64,000 bases of DNA from contig JAMKCH010007100.1 of NCBI GenBank assembly GCA_023653785.1, positions 62,001 through 126,000 on the forward strand, written 5' to 3'. The notes under the pieces are model-generated. The model saw only the letters and a program-made list of their open reading frames with translations, was not told the origin of the DNA and made no database searches. Positions 1 through 11,749 of the stretch are shown one piece after another. Each line of letters begins with the position of its first letter. Position 1 is the stretch's first letter. The stretch is from Ophioderma brevispina (Eukaryota > Echinodermata > Ophiuroidea > Amphilepidida > Ophiodermatidae). Made by a program: the position numbers and the translations under genes.

Positions 1-1051
1 CCCAAAAAAAATGTTAACACTCGGAACGACCGAACATTTTGATCAAAAAGAAAGAAAAAGTTACGCATGGGTCTTTGTTGGTATCTCTTTAAAGCCAATA
101 AATAAGCTTTAATATGCCATTTATTTCATTTCCAATCCAATGCGTTAAAACAAAGATATGCTAGCTTCATCAATTATGAGAGAGCAAATCACTTGGTCCG
201 ATGTCTGCCTTAGAAACAATGAAATCATGATGCAACATGAATACACTTGCTTCATTAGCCAATATTTGTTCAATCTTAAAAAGAAACAAATAGTTTTGCC
301 GTTTGCTATTAAGAAAGACCTCGAGATTCCTGCCACCGTGTTTTCCAAACGTTCATAGTTGGATCTACCACAAACTACTCTTAAAAAGAGAAAATGGGTT
401 GGCTGAGTTAGTTCTTGCTTTCCTGTTCGTGGATCTGAATGGCCTGCCACTGGTGTCTTATTTCCAAATTCTGCTGCTTTATTAGTCCATGTAGCTATAA
501 TTAGCTTATTATCAGAAGTTTATCTTTCTTTTTTTTGGTACTTTCGTTGTTTTTGTTGTTTATTCTGCCTATAGATCATAGAGTTCTTGGGAACTAAGGG
601 AAGGGTCTGTGGTTGTTTGGTTTAATTTGGTTTTGGTTAACATTCTGGGTAATTTTGAGCGATTTGATAGGGCGAACTTGCTATAATAAGTGAATTGACT
701 TATTAATATTTGAAAACAATAAAACAAATAAACAAAATAACAAAAAAACAACCAAAACCTTTTAAAAAATTGAAGTTAAAAATGGATTGCCAATATCTTC
801 AATAGTTACCAATCAATAACACAATCAATGACCCAATATTGAGTATGTTACAAAATCATGTTTTAACAATCTTACAAAAATAAAACCAATGCAAATCGGA
901 CCAATCGATTTGTACTCTCCTTTTTGACGAAGCATATCTTTTGTTTCTACTTATCGCATGAAATGAGCATATCAAACAAAGACCCATGCGTACTTTTTTA
1001 TTATAAAATGCCGGTGTTCCGAGTGTAACATTTTTTTGTGTTGACAGCCTG
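1..1051. mobile_element. Mariner-like DNA element, left end outside the window
   Basis: The first 80 bases and bases 970-1051 form terminal inverted repeats. The left side has ATGTTAACACTCGGAA and CATGGGTCTTTGTT; the right side has their complements and finishes with GACAGCCTG followed by TA. A second copy of this end begins at 42,667 with CAGGCCGTCCC directly after TTA. The CAGGC terminus and TA flank fit the Tc1/mariner group; that class call is inference. The interior holds no transposase I recognise. The longest open frame (complement of 145-450) is not convincing. Confidence 0.6.
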
Positions 1052-1199
1052 TATTTTGAACAGGCGAGATTTCTTTATGTCTGTGCAGTTTGAAGCAGGG
1101 ATAGGTAAGGTTTTTTGTTGTTGTTGAGTTACAGTCCTTCGAAAACTTTTAAAATTGTAGGAATTTAAGGAAAGAGATATTACAATTAAAATTTAGCAT

Positions 1200-1780
1200 G
1201 GTTTTAGGAGGACATGACTTGAAATGATATGGGGAGGGGAAAGTGATGCGGGCAATTGATACGAGGATAAATCACTATATTGAATTTGGACCTAAGTACT
1301 TTTGCGCTCAAATTGGAGTAACACAGTTTTGATGGCAAAGAACATCTCAGATTTCTTAAAATTCCTAAAACGTGAACTAAAACAAATGCTTAATTATGCT
1401 ACTTGGTGATGAAACCCGGGAAGCGTGATGCGGGCAAATTGATTACGAGATCAATCAAGAAAATCGATTTTCTACTTAAGTACTTTTTGCGGTCAAATGA
1501 GTAGTTAGTAAAGTTAAGTAGTAATGCAGTTTTATTGCTAAAAACATCAAAGTTCCCAAAAAGTGACATAAACAATAATAGACAGTTAAATGTTAACGCA
1601 TTAAAAAAGCACCATCAAACTTACTCATGAGTAACCAATCTACACACCAAACAATGGAGTTTCTTAATGTACATCACTGTTGCTATGGGTGACTTTAGTA
1701 CTTTTTGCCCCAAATTGGAAGTAGTTATTGCAAAAATAGACGCCAAAAAGTGTTTAAAACTGTTAGGACCCTAGGGCATC
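1200..1780. repeat. Three degenerate tandem units of about 200 bp
   Basis: Similar segments recur near 1,230-1,330, 1,420-1,520 and 1,660-1,760. Shared landmarks are GTGATGCGGGCAA..TTGAT, a later AAGTACTTTTTGC and a following CAAATTGGAGTA-like run. The units are diverged and uneven in length. No coding sequence is apparent. They are probably decayed satellite or transposon DNA. Confidence 0.45.
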
Positions 1781-1844
1781 AAAACCGGTGTAACTCAATT
1801 GGCCAAAATACGCTTTAATAGTACTTTGGGCCCTCAGGGATCAT

Positions 1845-2075
1845 TTTAAATATAATAATAATTAATGAGATGATTTATAGCGCCGTTTACACAAGAAGAA
1901 AAGCTCTGTTGCTTATATTATTACGCTGCCCTCGGGAAATCATTCGCTTCATCTAGGCGGGCAGCTGGCCAAGCGCACAGCCTATCAGCACTTAGATTGT
2001 AATATTCCCCATAAGAATTTCAACTGGGTGGACGAGGCAATTGAGATAGATAAATGCAGCTATGAATTACTGTGT
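1845..2075. repeat. tRNA-derived SINE fragment (same family as 41,450-41,795)
   Basis: After an (ATA)n stretch the sequence reads TTTATAGCGCCG, then ACGCTGCCCTC.GGAAATC, GCGCACAGCCTATCAGCA, TTAGATTGTAATATTCCCC and GGGTGGACGAGGCAATTGAGA. The same landmarks occur in the same order at 41,460-41,680. This copy lacks the tRNA-like head seen there. Confidence 0.6.
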
Positions 2076-2895
2076 TATAGGGGTTTGGTTGCCGTTCGCG
2101 TACCCCACATTACGACTGGAGTGTTATAGTCATAGCCGTTAAGAATATTGTTTTCATGGAGAACGGAAATACTTTTTTTATTATGATGTACAGCTCATTA
2201 AGAGTACATCAAATAAATAATGGGACATATCAAAAGGAGGAAAGCAAATTATTGATTGTGGTTTTCGGATGTGGGGAATTGCTGTTGGCTGATACATTTG
2301 TCATTAAGGGTGAAGTATGAAGTAGGGTTGTTGTTAAGTCAAACCCACGCATTGCATAAATTTGACTAGAAATTCTTTGCTTTCGTCCAATAACCTATAT
2401 TTTTGCTTTCGGCATTGCATATCCTTTATTGATAACCATTGTAGTTTTCCAACAAGCTTAAGTTCTAATTCGATAGAGAAAAAGAGATGTAAAAACATTT
2501 GTAGACTTATATTAACCAGGATGCACGGTCCCAACCATAGTGATTTCATGCATTTTTACATTGACCAAACATTTTGATAACTTAATGCCCCTAGTATCTA
2601 CCTTTTCGGGGATTACCACAAAAAAAAAAGTCAACACAACCCTTGTAAAATGGGGGGTCAATTTATGCCCCCACAGTAAAGTATATGAAACAATAACTGT
2701 GTTCTTATTTGATTGCGTTTGTTTTTCAGGCCTTAGAAGGGTGGATGTGTTATTAAAATGAAAGGAAATGTAATAAACTTCCATTTGCCATACATAAATT
2801 GGATTTTTTTACTTGCACAGGGTGTGTATTAACCATTTAAATAGCCTATTTTTAGCACAATCTGTAGCCGCCTTCTCCTTGATCTGGGGGTGATG
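2076..2895. other. Unremarkable intergenic DNA
   Basis: No exon, repeat or RNA gene is recognised here. Open frames on both strands are short, overlap one another and lack conserved motifs. Confidence 0.5.
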
Positions 2896-2899
2896 GCAT

Positions 2900-3180
2900 T
2901 ACGGGCTGACTACGGGCTGGGCCTACTGATGGGAATACTGTTGTACTGCAATGCTGCAGTCTTGCTGCCGCCGAAACACTGGGTTATGCCGAACCGCCCG
3001 GTCTTTCGGCAGTGGACCTTGCCGTACGGCAGGGGGATCTGCCGAAACGCCCGGCGTTTCGGCAATATTCATGCCGAAAATTTGCGTGCTCGTCATAACC
3101 CTGCCGACGGGCAGGGTACTTGCCGAAACATGGGTGATCCCAGTTGTCGGCCAGAGGGATCATTTATTCAACGTGCGGTT
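2900..3180. repeat. GC-rich block of TGCCGAA/TTCGGCA motifs with hairpins
   Basis: TGCCGAA or its complement TTCGGCA occurs many times in about 200 bases. Exact hairpins are visible at 3,041-3,063 (10-bp stem, 3-base loop) and 3,099-3,116 (7-bp stem), with a TGCCGTACGGCA palindrome near 3,020. A related block lies at 3,990-4,075. A 101-codon frame (2,890-3,195) crosses the block but is probably fortuitous. Confidence 0.55.
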
Positions 3181-3199
3181 GTTGGAGTAAACTAAGTTT

Positions 3200-3985
3200 T
3201 ATTGTCAATTGGCTGTACGGACCAGGATGACACGAAACTTAGGTGTTCAGTTGATTCTCAGCTCGTACGACAGGCTAAGATGAGCTTTAAATAATAATTT
3301 AGGGCCTCGTAATTATTACAAGGGAGGGGGCTTAGAATTGAAAGAGTGGTTTGCGGAAAATTGCATATTACCCCAATGGAAAGTCCATAGGGCCCTAATT
3401 AGGCACACAATTAGGTCATCATATGATTTAGGCCTACTGCTGATATGCAGATAGGTGGCTTGGTTTATGGATAATAAATTTAACATGACCCCCCCCCCCC
3501 ATCAGAAAAAAAATAAAAATCATAAACCCCTTATTTTTTCATAGAAAACCGGGGTAAAAAGCCAAAATTTGTACTCACCTCACCGGAACCCTAAAACCAA
3601 ACCCTAACATAAATTCGTAACCCTAATCTTAATCCAGTCATATGGCCCTATAACCCCAACTCTAAACCTAACCCGTGGTTGCAACCAGCCTAATCAATGA
3701 AGGGGACCTTTGCAATGGGGCCCTTGTGATATATTGTTTCCGAATTCGGCTACCTTGCTAAACGAACGTGGGGAATTATTCTTCATGGGGTCTATGTGGG
3801 TGCTTTTGGGCGTTACAAGATGCGTATACGTCTCCTATTACATACATTTGATGTTGCCTAAATGCCAACAAGTCTGATTTTTTTAATGGTTCATTGTAGG
3901 AATTGGTCCATAAAATCCACCGAAAAAAAGGGTAAACATAAGTGCTCTTACACATCAACAGACGCGTTATTTTCCATTACCTTCT
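3200..3985. other. Intergenic DNA with degenerate telomere-like CCCTAA tract
   Basis: A run of ten or more C lies near 3,488. From about 3,588 to 3,675 the sequence contains ACCCTAA-like words (CCCTAAAACC, CCCTAACAT, CCCTAATC, CCTAACCC). This resembles a decayed interstitial telomeric repeat. Nothing else is recognised. Confidence 0.4.
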
Positions 3986-3989
3986 CCTC

Positions 3990-4075
3990 TGCGAGCCAGG
4001 GGTGACTTCGGCAGTTCTGAGCGGGAGGGAACTCGGCAGTTCGGTATTTCGGCACCGGGTGTTTCGGCAAAAAAC
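3990..4075. repeat. Second GC-rich TTCGGCA block
   Basis: Five or so TTCGGCA/CTCGGCA words occur within 85 bases, ending in GTGTTTCGGCAAAAAAC. It shares its motif with the 2,900-3,180 block. The two blocks may be the ends of one element, since roughly 0.8 kb of ordinary DNA lies between them. Confidence 0.45.
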
Positions 4076-4735
4076 AAGTACTTAGCAGGTTGCACAATAG
4101 ATTATGACATGACTATCCGTCTTTACAATCAAGATTGCTTTAAACCCATGAAAATTTGTGGTTCAAGATTTGTCTAGTGTTGTGCCGGATATATTTGGTA
4201 CTTAAACTGCAGTCAGGAATGTAGCTTTAGATCACCCTTGTGTGATATGTGAGACATTGAGGTTGGTGAATAAATGTACTTGCAAGGCGAGACTGCAGAA
4301 TTAGAACACCTTGATGACATTGCTAAATTGATAAGTAACAAACATATACGGGGATACCATGCCATACAAAGGTCTTGATTAAAGGGAATGGGAGATACCT
4401 TAAAATATTGTATAGAAGTGGGGACAGTATCAGCGGAGGGGGGGAGAGGACCCCTAGGATTTGTTTGATCATTTGGTTGGTCGGGATGTGCGGCTGAGGC
4501 CTCGAAACCCTCACCACGGCATATGGCTTATTCTCAGCCGGGGGGTCATGTGGTATAAAGTGTATACAATTTTTAAGGATTGTCATTCAAAAAATACATC
4601 CGTTTTGTTTAAATGTGGCTTTTTAAGAGCATTGTTGTGGCAGTTGAGAGAGAAAATGGGACCCGTTACCCATGTCAAAGGATTTCTCATAAAAAAAAAT
4701 GCCAATGGTCTAAGGATTTCTCAGTCATATGGATA
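4076..4735. other. Unremarkable intergenic DNA
   Basis: No supported gene or named repeat. Two short overlapping frames on opposite strands (4,323-4,736) show no conserved motif. Confidence 0.45.
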
Positions 4736-4739
4736 ATCC

Positions 4740-6340
4740 CTTCATTGCCTAGCTTAAAAAATTAATACAAAATTAATAATCCAAAAATTAGGTAAAAATA
4801 AAGAAATAAACAAATATGAAAATTAAAGAAACAAAAATAAAAAATAAGATGACAAAATAACTCAAGATAACTAAACATGAATACAATTTGTCAAAAATTA
4901 AAAAAAAATCTGTATCGAATATCTATTTTATTTTAAATGAATAAAAACAAAAATATGCCATATGTTGCTAACTGTTGAATACAAAAATACAATTATATAA
5001 AAGAAAAATTAGTAGTAATAAATAAAACATAAAAATATTAAAAAAATACCACAATGAACATAACAAATAATTAATTATTCAGAAATTAGTCAAAACAATA
5101 ACTTAATTCAAAATATGACCAAAATAAAAATAGATTAAAGAAAATGAAATAAAAAGCAAATAATTTGTTCAGTAAAGATTGGCGGAATGGTATTTTAATC
5201 ATTTCTGTTATTAAAAATAAAAAAACAAGTATGGGTAAATAAAAATGAAAGGTGAAAATTAAAAAAAGCAACGACAATAGGATATAAAAAAAAAATAAAA
5301 TATCGAATAAGATTCAAAATGAATTGAAACAAGAATATAAGCATATGAAAAAAACAAAAATAAATGTTTAAAAAATAAAATATGAGATACAAATTTAAAT
5401 GCTCCAATTGCACCAACACTCCGCTATTTTATTTTAAGGGTTTCACAAAGAGCAATTGCATTTGTGTTTTCTTTTTAAAATAATCGTAAGATTTCCAATT
5501 GCATTCGATGATTTTCTGTTTTAAATTAAATCGTTAAAAGAGATCCAACTTTGTGACTTTTGCATTTCGTGAATTGAGAAAAATTTCGATGATAACAAAA
5601 TTACTCATTATTTTTTGTGGATGTGATTATGGATAGCTTTGGGATGATCTTCTCAGCATCCTTCAGATAAAACAGGAATTGAGTTATTATTCAAACTTTG
5701 ATAAGATGTTTGGGGTTTTAAGGATAACTTCTCACGTATTATTTTTGTTTGTGTCAAATATATATTATGTTTGCAAGTTTCAATGTAAGAAGCCCATGTT
5801 GCAAATTGTAATTAAAGCTTTATTAAGGTTAATAGGGAGACCGAATACTCTTTTGCCGATAATAAAAGAGGGACAAACTTTCCCAAGCCATTTTAGAAAT
5901 TGAGGTTCGATTTTTAATTCCTCCTTTAGCTCAGTGTGACGTACTGGTATCTTTCCAAAATTGGTGCTTGTGCATCTGTTCTGTATATTTTATATTATAT
6001 ATATGTACTACCTGTGTGGTGTGTGATTCTTTATGGTATATTTTGGCTGTATTTTTTTAATTGTGATTGTTGTAATTGCTGCTTTGATTTTAAATGTAAT
6101 AAATATTGAAAGGGAAAAATATGAATACCAAAAACAAATTATGACATATGTATAAAAAATATTTTATTAATTACAAAAATAAAATATACAAAAAACAAAG
6201 AAATCAGACTTAAAAATCGGAAAATAATAAAACTAGGATTTAAAATTAACAAATAAAAATGTTTTAAAAAATTATCAACATTAAAATATATCCATTTTAA
6301 TAAAGAAAATAAAAACTACATTTTAATATTAATATTTTTT
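4740..6340. repeat. A-rich low-complexity tract
   Basis: From 4,740 to 5,410, and again from 6,110 to 6,340, the + strand is almost entirely A with scattered T, C and G, in AAAATAAA/AAACAAA words. The middle part (5,410-6,110) is AT-rich but more complex. No gene is supported. Confidence 0.6.
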
Positions 6341-6429
6341 CTCATTTTTGATTTGGTGAAAAGAAAAAACCCTGAATTGAGTAAAGAAAGGTAATAAAGT
6401 GTTGTGGAAGTGAATGATTGGGCAAACAC

Positions 6430-6745
6430 TGGTGGTGTTGATTAGGAAACCTTGGCGAAGTTTGGAAAGGGAACACGTGGACGGGGACCCCGGGGTAATG
6501 GGAAAGGAAATCTGGGTTAGTTGAGAAAGGACCAAGAAGTAGTCTGGAAAGGAACCCAGGGATAATTGGGAATTGGCCATTATGTAGATGGGGAAAGGTA
6601 CCTTTGCGAATTTGGATCGGTTTTTGAAGGCTGTGTTGAAATGCGGTTTGGGGTAGTTGGAAGGGGGGGACTGGGTCGTTGGGGAAAATTCACCTGTGTT
6701 ATAGAGGAACGGGGTGATGATCTGGGTACTTGGGAAGGATGTGAT
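6430..6745. repeat. G-rich imperfect minisatellite
   Basis: The + strand repeats a loose unit of about 30 bases containing TTGGGAAAGG and AACC/GACC-like words. Examples are near 6,460, 6,495, 6,525, 6,550, 6,585 and 6,655. A stop-free frame across it follows from the composition rather than coding. Confidence 0.4.
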
Positions 6746-6763
6746 GCCCCCCCCCCAAATAAA

Positions 6764-9700
6764 AGAAGTCTGGTGCCGCTACTGACGCCAAACTAGTTGC
6801 ATTAGTAAACTTTGTCACAAGTAGGGCCCTGGCCCTCTCTAACTGAAACCAGGAACCCTTAGGGTGGTAAAAAAATACTATACAGATTCACGTCTGATAA
6901 AGTTCCGTGCGGATCCTTACAACCTTTAAACATTGGTTATCCAGCCGAAAAAACTGTGAAAGCCGCGAGATCAGTGCAGTTCTACTTGATTAGGACCATG
7001 AAACTTTAAACAAAATGGTCACAGAATTAGGTCAACATGATTCTTGGACTGCTGTGACGGACTCAACTTAGCAACTGTTTCAAAATGAACCACAAATTTA
7101 TATGAACTTTTGAAATGGTTGCCATGGTTTTGACCGACAAAAATCGGAGGAAAAGAAAATCAGGGAATTTTTAATTCTGATCAGGGAAAAACCAGAAAAT
7201 TGCCTACATTTTTTTCTTTATTGTAATTACAAAAAATGTGTTTTTTAAATAGTTAAATATTGCTCAGATAATGATAAACACACAGATGAATGTCATAAAT
7301 GTGACTATAAATGAACTTTACAATGGCCAAAAGAGGGAGGTTTGGGCTGCATGGTTTCATGAAGATGTATTCTGTGATAAGGGGGAAAAGGAAAATGATT
7401 TTTTGTACATGATCGTTGGCAACAATGACAAAAACCCATTGAGATGATAGTATGAAAAGCACACCCGTTTTGATACAAGTGGGTAACTATGGTTCACAAC
7501 TTTACCCTCGTCTTACCAGGGGGGGTGGTTACCAATCCCCCACCCCCGTGGAACTGTGAACTTTGTTCCGGTGAAAAGCTTCCCGGTACTAGGTAATCAT
7601 TGATTATCATCCTTTCTGGTCATTTTTCGCGAAAACAACTAAGGTAGCACCTGCACCGGGGTTGGGCATGCCGTCCAAAGTTCGAAGGTAAGGGAGGGGT
7701 TGGTAATTTGCCACCCGAGGATATTTATGGTTCTTTGTAAAATATTTAGCATAGTATGGCTCTAAAAAAACTCTATGTTATGTAAACCCATCATTTTGCC
7801 ATCATTAGAGCGACAATCGATATTCCTACTTTTTTTTAGCGCAAAAATCGGATTTTCGCCTATTTTACTATGGAAAATGTCAATTGTTGCCGACTCGCAG
7901 ACTTATGACAATCATGTGAACGCCATACTAGGTATGTTGGTACTATTTTTGATATCAATGGAAAGAGATGACCATAGCTAGCCACTGGTATTAAAATCAT
8001 AAAAAATCGGGTGCTTTATAAAGAATTCTCGGGGGGGTGGTAACAACCCCCTTGGTAAAATCCGTTGTTACAAAAAAAAAGGTTGGTAAGACGAGGTTAA
8101 TGAATGATTTCAGCACGAAGTCTGGTGCCGCTGCTACTGACAGCCAGACATAGCTGCATTAGTAAACTTTGTCACTAAGCTAGGGCCCTGGGCCCTATCT
8201 AATTACACCAGGGCCCTTAGGGTGGTAAAACACTTACTTATACAGATCACGTCTGATAAAGGGTTCCGTGCGGATCCTTAAAACCTTAACATTAGTATCC
8301 CCGCCCGCAACTGTGAAAGCCGAGATCCGTGTAGTTCTACTTGATATTAGGAAATGAAACTTTAAACCAAAATGGTCACATTAATTGGTAACTGAGTCTG
8401 TTGTGACTGCTGTGACGATCTGAAATATAGCATGTCAAAATGAACCAACATCTATATTGAACTTCTGAAAGGGTTGCCCACTGGTTGCGACAAACATCGG
8501 AGAAATCAGGGAAATTTTAATTCCTGATCAGGGAAAATCCAGAAAATTGCCTACATTTTTTTTCTGAGTTGTAATACAAAATGTGGTTAAAATAGTTAAC
8601 ATATTGCTCCAGAGAATGTAAATAATACAAATTGAAGTCAAAAGTACTAAATAAATGAACCTTACAATGGCCAATAGAGGGAGGTTGCCTGCATGGTTCA
8701 TGTAAGAGTAATTCTGTGATCAGGGAAAATGGAAAATGATTGTACATGATCGGTGGCAACAATGACAAATAACCATTGAGATGATAGTTCTGAAAAAGCA
8801 CAACCGTTTGATACACGGTGTTATATATGCTTGTACAACTTTAAACCTCGTCTTTACCAAGGGGGTGGGTGGTTACCACTCCCCCCCCCCCCCCCCCGTG
8901 AACTGTGAATGTGCTCCGGTGAAAAGCTTCCAGGTACTAGGTTAATAATGTTACATCTTTATGGTCATTTTTAGCGAAACAACGATAAGGTAGCACTTCA
9001 CCGGGGTTAGGGCAATGCCGTCAAAGTCGAAGGGTAAGGGAGGGAGGGGGGTGGGTGGTAATTGCCACCGGGATATTTTTATTTTGGTGCTTTTTAAATA
9101 ATAGAATAGTTGGCTCTCTTAAAACTCTATGTTTATGTACAACCAATCATTTGCAATCATTTAGAGAAAAAATCCGTATCCTAATCTTTTTTAGCGGCAA
9201 AATCGGATGTCGACCTATTTTCTGTGGAAAATGTCACTTTTGCCGACTCGCAGACTGAGACAATCATTGTGACGCCATACTAGGTATGGTTGGTACTTAT
9301 TTGGAGATCAATGGAAGAGGAAGACCAGAGCTATCCACTGGTATTAAAAATCATAAAAATCGGGTGCTTTATAAAACGATTATCGAGGGTGGGTAACAAC
9401 CCCCTTGGTATCGGTTACAAAAAAGGCTTGGTGAGACGAGGGTAATGCATGATTTCAGCAAACGAAGTCTGGTGCCGCTACTTGACAGACAGCATTTAGT
9501 TGCATTAGTTAAACTTGTCACCTAAGCTAGGCCCGGGCCCTCTTAAACTGCACCAGGGCCCTTGGTGGTAAAAAAATTAACTTATACAAGATCACGTCTG
9601 CTAAGGTTCCGTGCGGATCCTTACAACCTTAACATTGGCATCCCCGCCGCTCAAACTGTGAAAGCCGAGATACGTTGCAGTCTACTTGATATTAAAATGG

Positions 9701-10830
9701 AAATTTAAACCAAAAATGGTCACATTTAATTGGTAACATGATTCTGCGACTGCTGTGACGAAAAACTCTGAAATTATAGCATGTTCAAAATGAACCACAA
9801 ATCTATATGAACTTCTGAAGGGTTTGCCATGGTTTGCGACAAAAATCGGAGAAGGAAATCAGGGAATGTTAATTCTGATCAGGGAAAAATCAGAGAAAAG
9901 AAAAATTTTTTTTTTTTTTTTTTTTTTTTAATTTTATACAAAATGTGGTTAAAATAGTAAATATTGCTCAGATAATGATAAACATTACAAAGAATGTTCA
10001 GAAAGTGACTAAAAGGAACCTACAATGCCAAAAGAGGGAGGTTGGGATCATGGTTTCATGTAAGATTGTCCTTCTGTGATCAGGGGAAAATGGAAATGAT
10101 GTACATGATCGGTGGGCAACAATGACAAATAACCATTGAGATGATAGTCTGAAAAGCACCAAACCCGTTGATACACGTGTGTATATATGATGTACAACTT
10201 TAAACCTCGTCTTACAAGGGGGGGGGTGGTTACCACTCCCCCCCCCCCCGTGGTTGAACTGTGAACTTTGTCCGGTTGTGAAAAGCTTCCAGGTACTAGG
10301 TAATCATGTTATCTACTTTCTGGTCATTTTTAGCGAAAACAAAAGTAGCACCTTCACGGGTTAGGGCATGCCGTCCAAGTCGAAGGGTTAAGGGAGGGGG
10401 TGGTAATGCCACCCGGAAGGGATTTTGATTTTTAAAAGGTGGATTTTTTGAAAATAATATGCATTAGTATGGCTTCTAAAACTCTTGTTTATTGTAAAAA
10501 CCAATCATTTGCCATCATTTAGAGCGAAAAATCCCGTTATTCCTACTTTTTTAGCGCAAATCGGGTTTTCGCCTAGACTAGGAAAATGTCAATTTGCCGA
10601 CTCGCAGGACTTGATGACATCATTGTGCGCCATTATGGTATGTTGGTACTTATTTTGATATCAAGGAAAGAAGGAAGACCATAGCTATCTATTGTTATTA
10701 AAATCAATAAACATCGGGTGCTTTATAACGGGAAGTTCTCGAGGGGTGGTAACAACCCCTTGGTATCCGTGTTTAAAAAAAAGGCTTGGTAAGAACAAGG
10801 GGTAATTGCAATGATTCAGCAAAGATGAGG
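6764..10830 (+). repeat. Tandem array, three units of about 1.35 kb
   Basis: The landmark GAAGTCTGGTGCCGCT appears near 6,765, 8,117 and 9,464, with a degraded GAGGTCTGAC at 10,828, giving a period of about 1,350 bp. Each unit repeats the same order: GGGCCC block, CGTGCGGATCCTTA, CAGGGAAAA.CAGA, CTTCCAGGTACTAGG, a C-run/G-run pair and GGTGGTAACAACCCC. Units differ mainly by one-base indels and homopolymer length changes. No intact coding frame is visible. Each unit contains a foldback segment related to those at 24,900-25,590 and 38,150-38,760. Confidence 0.75.
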
Positions 10831-11655
10831 TCTGACACTAAAATAAAGGTGCGATTCATATTCCTGTGGTGTGATTCCTTTCATTTGAACCCCCACTTTT
10901 TTAAATTTTGAATACTTGCATATCTCAGAGTTGACCCCCCTGGGGGCCCCCACCAGGGGGGTCTGTGAAGTGTACGGAAATCAGCCATCTGGATTTCTGT
11001 TTCCGTGTGCATTAGGCTATCTATCGGATATAGTAACCAAAAAAATAGCATTGGGAATTAAAAAAATGGTGTGCGTGATCCTGGTTAAATTATTATTTTT
11101 TGTTATGTGAAGTTGAACGTAGGGGCTTACAATATGTGTGTGGATATGCATCAATTATTTATGTTTATGACTGCCCTATTGTTTATTGGGTGTGTGAGAG
11201 TCTATGTTATCTTCGTTAAACGCAAATCGATGTCAGAGTCAGAAATCTTAAAATGTTACAGAACATGCGTCAGCGTGGTATCTAGAAAATTTCCTATGTC
11301 GCTATTAAAAACGGCACCTACCAAAAAGAGAGACGTTTGACATGAAATCTTAACAATTAAAACTTATGGGGACACTATTAAATTATAGTCTAACTTTTCA
11401 GAACGGCCCTATGACTGAGCAAAAGGAGAGAAGGTCAAGATCGTTTCACGACACGGCTTTTATTTTGTTTATAAGTTCGTTGTATTACTAGAACGTGGGA
11501 GAAATAATAAGAGCGTGGAAAAGGAATCGGGACCAGAGACGTACAGTTCAGGCATGACAATGGACGACACGACATGCGTACCGGTGGACGGTTGTTGATG
11601 GGTGATTTGTCTGCTAAGTCACATCGACGTTAATTTGCAAACTAATCGAAACGGC
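10831..11655. other. Intergenic DNA with one strong hairpin
   Basis: A perfect 11-bp stem with a 9-base loop (GACCCCCCTGG ... CCAGGGGGGTC) lies at 10,933-10,963. Two short + strand frames (10,916-11,110 and 11,107-11,340) overlap end to start but have no recognisable domain. Confidence 0.4.
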
Positions 11656-11659
11656 AATT

Positions 11660-11745
11660 TAACGTTCTATAATAATATAATAATTAATAAATAATGAGAA
11701 TTATAAAGCGCCTTTTACTAAAGTAGGAGGCGCTATAGAGAAGAA
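11660..11745. repeat. Short SINE-like fragment (TATAGCGC family)
   Basis: An (ATA)n-rich run is followed by TTATAAAGCGCCTTTTACTAAAG..AGGCGCTATAGAG. This resembles the low-copy end of the SINE family at 1,845 and 41,450. It is only about 80 bases long and diverged. Confidence 0.35.
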
Positions 11746-11749
11746 GAAG

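Noticed and set aside
2890..3195. 101-codon + strand frame with a signal-peptide-like start
   Set aside because: It runs through a hairpin-rich repeat block; residues reflect the TGCCGAA motif, and no splice or domain evidence supports it.
6566..6796. Gly-rich 76-codon frame
   Set aside because: It is a reading of the G-rich minisatellite; no start context, splice site or domain.
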